From positions 1,403-11,670 of the forward strand of contig DCXX01000076.1 in NCBI GenBank assembly GCA_002329125.1: a stretch of 10,268 nucleotides of DNA, read 5' to 3'. The stretch's first letter is position 1, and each line of letters starts with the position of its first letter. Origin of the DNA: Fidelibacterota bacterium UBA2125 (GTDB lineage: Bacteria; Fidelibacterota; Marinisomatia; Marinisomatales; S15-B10). The notes below the pieces were generated by a model. It was not told where the DNA came from, made no database searches, and saw only the letters and a list, made by a program, of their open reading frames with translations. Position numbers and translations under genes: made by a program. Below are positions 1 to 4,432 of the stretch, one piece after another.

Positions 1-252
1 CAAATGGGTGATGTTATGGGCGATATCTCAGGCAGGCGAGGAAAGGTTTTAGGCGTGGACACAGAGGGGGGATTCCAGGTAATCAAAGCTGAAGTGCCTC
101 AGGCAAGCCTTTATCGTTACTCCACGACCCTGAGATCCCTTACAGGTGGCCGAGGAACACACCGTGAAAAGTTCGGCCACTATGAAAATATGCCTGGTGA
201 TGTCGAAAAGAAAGTGATTGCTGCGAATACAGAAACAGAAGAAGAAGAATAA
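1..252 (+). CDS. fusA: Elongation factor G, C-terminal end (5' truncated by window)
   Basis: This is the last 83 codons of an EF-G-type translational GTPase, running in from before the window and ending at TAA 250-252. The visible part is EF-G domain V. It contains a GDVMGDISGRRGKVLG segment, then a QVIKAEVPQASLYRY stretch, then TTLRSLTGGRG, all of which are hallmark positions of the domain that contacts the ribosomal A site and drives translocation. It ends with the usual HYENMPGDVEKKVI-like helix and an acidic Glu-rich tail. The GTPase domain is outside the window, so I cannot tell whether this is the main EF-G or one of the EF-G2/FusA2-like paralogues that many bacteria carry. The TGGRG and short acidic tail are compatible with either. 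Family assignment is firm; paralogue type is open. Confidence 0.9.
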   Translation, partial: QMGDVMGDISGRRGKVLGVDTEGGFQVIKAEVPQASLYRYSTTLRSLTGGRGTHREKFGHYENMPGDVEKKVIAANTETEEEE

Positions 253-296
253 TCCTTGGATTCATGCACGGTATAGGATTTTAAAGAAATTTCGCT

Positions 297-325
297 TTGA
301 TCACCCATTCCGATTATCTTATAAA
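297..325 (+). promoter_or_regulatory. Putative sigma70-type promoter for the HIT/symporter operon
   Basis: TTGATC (297-302) and TATAAA (320-325) are separated by 17 bases, matching the -35 and -10 consensus at four and five of six positions. Transcription would begin near 332, leaving a leader of about 55 bases before the ATG at 388. The two elements lie in the gap after the EF-G gene, where a promoter for the next operon is expected. This is a pattern match by eye. If the organism uses a Bacteroidetes-type sigma factor with a different consensus, it may be coincidental. Confidence 0.4.
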
Positions 326-330
326 TATCT

Positions 331-375
331 TAATCCGGACATCATTTTATTACTGTAACTCTCCAATAATCCGGA
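331..375 (+). repeat. Pair of 9-base direct repeats (TAATCCGGA) upstream of the HIT gene
   Basis: TAATCCGGA occurs at 331-339 and again at 367-375, with starts 36 bases apart (between three and four helical turns). The second copy sits inside the palindrome ATCCGGAT (369-376). Both copies lie between the predicted transcription start and the ATG at 388, a position where a repressor or leader element could act. No protein is known to me for this motif. Confidence 0.35.
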
Positions 376-387
376 TCTACATATTCC

Positions 388-876
388 ATGGATAAACTTT
401 GGGCTCCTTGGCGCATTGAGTACATAAGGGCTCCCAAAGAAGAGGGGTGTATTTTCTGTGATAAGCCTGCTGGAGACGATGACCGAGAAACACTTATCCT
501 GCACCGCGGGGAATACAGTTTTATTTTAATGAACCTCTATCCCTACAACAATGGACATCTCATGTTCGCACCTTATGTTCATGAATCCGACCCATTGAAT
601 ATTCCTGCGGAAGCAAAGTCTGAGATAATGAGCCTGGCAGATGCGAGTATGGAAATACTAAAGTCTGCCCTGAAGGCTGAAGGCTTTAATTTTGGGGCGA
701 ATATCGGTAAAGCTGGAGGTGCTGGTATAGCGGATCATCTTCATTACCATCTTGTACCGAGGTGGAGCGGCGACACAAACTTTATGCCTGTATTGGGGCA
801 TACCAAGATAGTTATGGAAGGTCTCAGTGAAACTTACGATGGTCTGAAATCAGCATTCGATAAAATAGATGCTTGA
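388..876 (+). CDS. HIT-family protein, Ap4A phosphorylase/hydrolase-like
   Basis: This 162-residue cytosolic protein belongs to the histidine-triad superfamily, which cleaves or transfers nucleotides from dinucleoside polyphosphates and nucleotide conjugates. The triad H117-L-H119-Y-H121-L-V is complete, with H119 the expected nucleophile. It is preceded by the conserved N105-I-G-K-A-G-G-A-G-I loop that wraps the phosphate. A CIFC pair (C21, C24) near the N-terminus is half of the zinc site seen in several bacterial HIT proteins. The start MDKLWAPWRIEYI and the NFMPV segment after the triad are typical of the longer bacterial branch related to mycobacterial Ap4A phosphorylase, and the length fits. 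The ATG at 388 has only a weak Shine-Dalgarno-like GGA. The gene overlaps the next by 8 bases. The exact substrate cannot be read from sequence. Confidence 0.9.
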   Translation: MDKLWAPWRIEYIRAPKEEGCIFCDKPAGDDDRETLILHRGEYSFILMNLYPYNNGHLMFAPYVHESDPLNIPAEAKSEIMSLADASMEILKSALKAEGFNFGANIGKAGGAGIADHLHYHLVPRWSGDTNFMPVLGHTKIVMEGLSETYDGLKSAFDKIDA

Positions 877-1084
877 TTTCTCCCGAACCTGGTTGCCATT
901 TCTATATCTCTATGGAGTGGGGGGGATAGCTTTCATTGTTGGTATAATGTTGATACTTAGAACGAAAGCACTCAACAAGGAAATAGCTCATCATAGAATC
1001 TGGCTCAAGGTGCTTTATTTTGGTTTTGGTTTTTATATCACCTTGCACGCTGTCTTTATCTTGCTAGCGCTGGGGAGTTCCTGA
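869..1084 (+). CDS. Small two-helix membrane protein coupled to the downstream symporter
   Basis: This 71-residue protein has two predicted membrane helices, roughly residues 9-29 (WLPFLYLYGVGGIAFIVGIM) and 46-69 (WLKVLYFGFGFYITLHAVFI). A short basic loop (RTKALNKEIAHHR) joins them and there is no signal peptide. Its ATG lies 8 bases inside the end of the HIT gene. Its TGA overlaps the ATG of the symporter in TGATG (1082-1086), a classic translational-coupling arrangement. I do not recognise the family. The arrangement recalls known small partners of SSS transporters (YhdT beside PanF, YjcH beside ActP), so a role in assembly or regulation of the symporter is a reasonable inference. Reality as a gene is supported by the tight overlaps, the amphipathic composition and its continuous membrane-protein character. 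Confidence 0.75.
   Translation: MLDFSRTWLPFLYLYGVGGIAFIVGIMLILRTKALNKEIAHHRIWLKVLYFGFGFYITLHAVFILLALGSS
1072..1077 (+). promoter_or_regulatory. Ribosome binding site of the symporter gene
   Basis: GGGGAG lies six bases before the ATG at 1084, inside the last codons of the small membrane-protein gene. It fixes the symporter start at 1084 and supports re-initiation or coupled translation across the TGATG overlap. Confidence 0.6.
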
Positions 1085-2943
1085 TGGATCTGGCTGTTGG
1101 CACAAATCTCGACCGTTTCGTCATTATAGTATATTTCGTGATTGTCATGGGCTTCGGTGCCTATTTCGGCAAGTACAGTAAAACAACATCTGACTATTTC
1201 TTTGGTGGCCGACGTTTTTCCTGGTGGCTCATAACAATCTCAATCGTTGCCACCGGAATAGGCTCACATAGCTTTGTCAAATATTCCACCAAAGCGTATC
1301 AGTACGGTTTTTCATCAACCATGACATATATGAACGACTGGTTCTTCATGCCGCTTTTCATGTTCGGCTGGCTCCCCATCATCTATTACACGCGCGTCGG
1401 TTCTATACCGGAATACTTCGAAAAACGATTCAACAAAACAGCAAGATCCCTCGCCACGCTCATGATACTTGTTTACATGATCGGCTACATCGCAATTCAG
1501 TTCCTGACGCTGGCAACAGCTCTGTACAGGATCTATGGTATACCACTTATGGCAACCGTGGTGATTATTGCTGTAGCCACCACCATCTATATGCACTTCG
1601 GCGGACAAACATCAGTCATCTTCACAGATCTGTTCCAGGGACTCATACTTATCTTCAGCGGACTGTTACTTTTCTTCCTCGGTCTCAACTATCTGGCCGA
1701 CCACACGGCGTTGGGTGGATTGCAAGCATTCTGGCAAAATCTTACACCTGATCAGAAACTTCCACTTGCACATTTTAACCATCCGCCCGATTTTAATTTT
1801 GTTGGGATTTTTTGGCAGGATGGTATCGCGGGCTCTGTTGGTTTTTTGTTTCTCAATCAAGGATTAATCATGCGTTTCATGGCTGCACGGAGTGTGAACG
1901 AAGGTCGAAAGGCTGCAGCCTTTAACGTACTTCTGGTATTACCTATTTCTGCCATTGTTGTTTCGAATGCCGGATGGATCGGCCGGGCAATAGCTAATGC
2001 TGTGCCGGGAGCTCTGCCTGCCGGCATGGAGGGGAATGATGTCTTTGTTGCCGTCACAAATGTGGTCTCCAGTCCGGGTGTTTTTGGCTTTATCATTGCT
2101 GCTCTATGTGCCGCCCTAATGTCTACCGCTGATACACTGGTGAATGCCTCATCTGCTATTATCGTGAATGACGTGTACCGACCACTGACGAAAAAAAAGA
2201 CCAATGATAAAGAACAGCTAAAGATCGCCCGGTTTACCTCCATTGGTGTGAAAGTTATAGCGGTGATTCTGGTACCTTTTTTCAATTCATTTGACTCGAT
2301 CTATGAAGCTCACGGCTGGTTCCACTCAACATTCACACCGCCGCTTGTTGTGGCAGTATTCCTTGGGATTTTCTGGAAACGGTTCACCACACCGGCTGTA
2401 ATTGCCACGTTTGTATTGGGTGCTGCTCTAATGATTCTGGGCCAATTCTTTCCAGAGCTGGTTAAACCATTTTCACACGGTATTGAATTGAGGCCCGGCC
2501 GGGGATATTATTACATAGGCGCACTCTATAATATTGTAGTGTGTGCCGGTGTGGGAGTTATTGTCAGCCTTTTTACTGAGCCTGAACCTAAGGAGAAGTT
2601 AAAAGGTCTAACGCTATCCGATGTGAATTCGCTCCGGGAAATATTTAAAGGAAGTAAACCGAATGATCGTCTCGGCGAAAAGGTAACAGTATTTTGGAAA
2701 CTGATTGATAGTGATAAAAATATTGTTCGCTTCTCAAAACATGAGATGGATAAAATGGCTGCGGAGGTTGGTGATCTTGTCTATGTCTCAGACAGCCGTA
2801 AATGGCTCGGGGGACTCAAATCCATTCATTCAGTTTATGGTGAACCCCATGAAGAAGAGGGCATTATCTATATTTCTGAAGAGCAGCTCGGGCATGGGCA
2901 GTTTGTAAAGGATAGATCACTAATAGCTGAAAAGGAGATGTAA
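1084..2943 (+). CDS. Sodium:solute symporter (SSS family) with C-terminal soluble tail
   Basis: This 619-residue inner-membrane transporter of the SSS/SSF family uses the sodium gradient to take up a small solute. About 13 hydrophobic helices lie between residues 10 and 497. Family marks include TTSDYFFGGRRFSWW (34-48) after helix 1, and GSIPEYFEKRFNK (106-118), the usual loop before helix 4. The segment AALMSTADTLVNASS (343-357) in the unwound-core helix supplies the predicted Na2-site pair S347/T348. NDVYRPL follows, as in most relatives. Residues from about 500 to 619 form a soluble tail that most short SSS members lack, with a VFWKLIDSDKNIVRFSKHEMDKM stretch and a GDLVYVSDSRKW stretch. 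The substrate (sugar, amino acid, pantothenate, osmolyte or other) cannot be told from sequence. It is coupled to the small membrane protein before it and is the last gene before the tRNA. Confidence 0.92.
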   Translation: MDLAVGTNLDRFVIIVYFVIVMGFGAYFGKYSKTTSDYFFGGRRFSWWLITISIVATGIGSHSFVKYSTKAYQYGFSSTMTYMNDWFFMPLFMFGWLPIIYYTRVGSIPEYFEKRFNKTARSLATLMILVYMIGYIAIQFLTLATALYRIYGIPLMATVVIIAVATTIYMHFGGQTSVIFTDLFQGLILIFSGLLLFFLGLNYLADHTALGGLQAFWQNLTPDQKLPLAHFNHPPDFNFVGIFWQDGIAGSVGFLFLNQGLIMRFMAARSVNEGRKAAAFNVLLVLPISAIVVSNAGWIGRAIANAVPGALPAGMEGNDVFVAVTNVVSSPGVFGFIIAALCAALMSTADTLVNASSAIIVNDVYRPLTKKKTNDKEQLKIARFTSIGVKVIAVILVPFFNSFDSIYEAHGWFHSTFTPPLVVAVFLGIFWKRFTTPAVIATFVLGAALMILGQFFPELVKPFSHGIELRPGRGYYYIGALYNIVVCAGVGVIVSLFTEPEPKEKLKGLTLSDVNSLREIFKGSKPNDRLGEKVTVFWKLIDSDKNIVRFSKHEMDKMAAEVGDLVYVSDSRKWLGGLKSIHSVYGEPHEEEGIIYISEEQLGHGQFVKDRSLIAEKEM

Positions 2944-2951
2944 CATCCTCC

Positions 2952-2980
2952 TTGGGTGCGCCAGTGTGAAAAGGTAAATT
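2952..2980 (+). promoter_or_regulatory. Possible promoter of tRNA-Asn with GC-rich discriminator
   Basis: TTGGGT (2952-2957) and TAAATT (2975-2980) are 17 bases apart, at three and four of six consensus positions. The following bases TGTCGCGC (2981-2988) form a GC-rich discriminator, as seen in stringently controlled stable-RNA promoters. Transcription would begin near 2987, about 13 bases before the mature tRNA. The match is weak and the tRNA could also be processed from symporter read-through. Confidence 0.3.
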
Positions 2981-2999
2981 TGTCGCGCTTTAAAAATAT

Positions 3000-3071
3000 T
3001 CCGGAGTAGCTCAATGGTAGAGCGGGTGGCTGTTAACCACTAGGCTGGGGGTTCAAGTCCCTCCTCCGGAG
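3000..3071 (+). tRNA. tRNA-Asn (anticodon GTT)
   Basis: A complete cloverleaf can be folded by hand. The acceptor stem is TCCGGAG (3000-3006) with CTCCGGA (3064-3070). The D stem is GCTC/GAGC (3009-3012 with 3020-3023). The anticodon stem is 3025-3029 with 3037-3041, around the loop CTGTTAA with anticodon GTT at 3032-3034. The T stem is 3047-3051 with 3059-3063, around the loop TTCAAGT, and the variable loop has five bases. The discriminator is G3071, as expected for bacterial tRNA-Asn. The next bases are CAA rather than CCA, so the CCA end is not encoded and must be added by nucleotidyltransferase. The gene is followed immediately by an intrinsic terminator. Confidence 0.97.
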
Positions 3072-3075
3072 CAAT

Positions 3076-3102
3076 AAAAAAGCCTCGTTCAGGGGCTTTT
3101 TT
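3076..3102 (+). terminator. Intrinsic terminator after tRNA-Asn
   Basis: GCCTC (3082-3086) pairs with GGGGC (3092-3096) around the loop GTTCA, including one T-G pair. Six A before the stem and six T after it (3097-3102) can extend the pairing or serve as the U-tract. It begins only five bases after the tRNA discriminator, so it ends the tRNA transcript and insulates the amine oxidase gene from upstream transcription. Confidence 0.9.
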
Positions 3103-3132
3103 CATTAATAGAATAATATTTATACCCATTTC

Positions 3133-3162
3133 TTGGTTTAAATGATTAAAGCTGAATATAAT
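3133..3162 (+). promoter_or_regulatory. Putative promoter of the amine oxidase / protease-barrel pair
   Basis: A perfect TATAAT (3157-3162) is preceded by TTGGTT (3133-3138) at 18 bases. It lies just downstream of the tRNA terminator, where a new promoter is needed. The predicted start point, near 3169, would leave only about nine bases before the ATG at 3178. The message would then be nearly leaderless, and the GGGG at 3163-3166 would not be in the transcript. The region is AT-rich, so chance matches are possible. Confidence 0.4.
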
Positions 3163-3177
3163 GGGGTAGATTAATAT

Positions 3178-4398
3178 ATGTCTGAACTAACTCGTCGAGA
3201 TTTCCTCTGGCACAGCATCCTTATGGCAGCAGGTGTGGCATTTATATCATGCGATAATGATTCTGAGGAAGAAAACAACGATTCGCCTGGAGCTTTATCA
3301 GGCAACAAACCCTCCAAACAGATTATTATTGTTGGTGCGGGTATGTCCGGGTTGGTCGCTGCCTACGAGCTAAAAAAGGCCGGTCATGATGTGACTATTC
3401 TGGAAGCAAGAGACCGAGTGGGAGGAAGAGTCTTTACTCTTCGCACACCGTTCTCTGATGAACATTATGTCGATGCCGGGGCTGCTCGAATTCCTCCAGA
3501 TCACGACATGACACTTGGCTATGTTGATCATTTTGGATTAAAAATTAATCCTTTTTATCCACAGTCTGGATCCTTCGTAGACTTATCAGATGGAACTCGT
3601 ACCCTGATTTCCACAGACGATTTTCTGGAAGGCCGCCCCTGGCCTGGCTCAGTAAAACATAAAGAATATGTAAAGATTCAAGGGGGTACGGATCTGCTTC
3701 CTCAAGCTTTCTCTGAAACACTTACTGATGAGATCCAGCTCCTGAAACCTGTTGAATCCATAAAGCAAAACGGTGATGGTGTGGAGGTGACTGTGATTGG
3801 TGGAACCAAGTTTACCAGCGACAGAGTCCTTTGTACTGTTCCTCTACCGGTGCTCAATAAAATTGATTTCACACCATCGCTTTCTGCTGAAAAAGTAGAT
3901 GCCATGAACGGAGGTTATGATTATGCTACCTCTACCAGGGTTTTTGTTCAGTTCAAGGAAAGATTTTGGGAGAGTGAAGGTCTCAATGGATGGGGCTATA
4001 CGGACTGGCCTGAAGAGGTTTGGCAGCCAACCTGGGACCGGGATGGGCCAAGAGGTATCATTATGTCCTATTTACGTTACGATCGTGCTGTCGAACTGGA
4101 TGGGATAAGTAAAGATAAACACGTGGAGAATGTGCTTAGCCGGTGGGACACGGTTTTTCCTGGTGTTAATGATCACATGGAAACCGGAACTTCATATTCT
4201 TGGGCACTTCAGGAGTGGTCTGGTGGTGCATGGTCCTCACCAACTGAAGAACAAAATGAAGCGCTGGCCTCACACATTGGAAAAGCTGAAGGACGAATCC
4301 ATTTTGCCGGTGAACATGCATCGGATTATCATGGCTGGATGCAGGGTGCACTGGTTTCAGGACTCAGGGCGGCTGGGGAAATCCATGAGGCGGATTGA
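3178..4398 (+). CDS. Tat-exported, probably lipid-anchored flavin amine oxidase
   Basis: This 406-residue FAD-dependent amine/L-amino-acid oxidase-like protein would deaminate an amine or amino acid to an imine while passing electrons to FAD. The N-terminus TRRDFLWHS is a twin-arginine motif (R6, R7), followed by a short hydrophobic stretch and F-I-S-C25, a degenerate lipobox with an acidic spacer after it. The FAD Rossmann fold is clear: IIIVGAGMSGL (49-59), E76, then the R80-VGGR84 motif of the amine oxidase family. The C-terminal FAD motif FAGEHASDYHGWMQGALVSG (376-395) is equally typical. Oddly, the position that aligns by eye with the flavin-N5 lysine of monoamine and polyamine oxidases, two residues before the FVQFKERFW strand, is arginine (R254). 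The protein is shorter than most relatives (usually about 450-500). The ATG is chosen because the Tat motif directly follows it. The substrate is unknown. Confidence 0.88.
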   Translation: MSELTRRDFLWHSILMAAGVAFISCDNDSEEENNDSPGALSGNKPSKQIIIVGAGMSGLVAAYELKKAGHDVTILEARDRVGGRVFTLRTPFSDEHYVDAGAARIPPDHDMTLGYVDHFGLKINPFYPQSGSFVDLSDGTRTLISTDDFLEGRPWPGSVKHKEYVKIQGGTDLLPQAFSETLTDEIQLLKPVESIKQNGDGVEVTVIGGTKFTSDRVLCTVPLPVLNKIDFTPSLSAEKVDAMNGGYDYATSTRVFVQFKERFWESEGLNGWGYTDWPEEVWQPTWDRDGPRGIIMSYLRYDRAVELDGISKDKHVENVLSRWDTVFPGVNDHMETGTSYSWALQEWSGGAWSSPTEEQNEALASHIGKAEGRIHFAGEHASDYHGWMQGALVSGLRAAGEIHEAD

Positions 4399-4432
4399 TA
4401 ATTGAACACCTTGTAATGAACGAGTCGAGATT

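Noticed and set aside
252..265. Short inverted repeat AATCC-TT-GGATT after the EF-G stop as a terminator
   Set aside because: The loop would be two bases, the stem is AT-rich and no T tract follows.
3000..3071. tRNA-Asn as an attachment site for an integrated island
   Set aside because: No integrase, no repeat of the tRNA 3' end downstream in the window, and the following genes look like ordinary chromosomal genes with similar base composition by eye.
4130..4405. Overlapping + strand frame of 91 codons inside the amine oxidase gene
   Set aside because: It is an out-of-frame shadow of the conserved FAD-binding C-terminus and shows no motif of its own.
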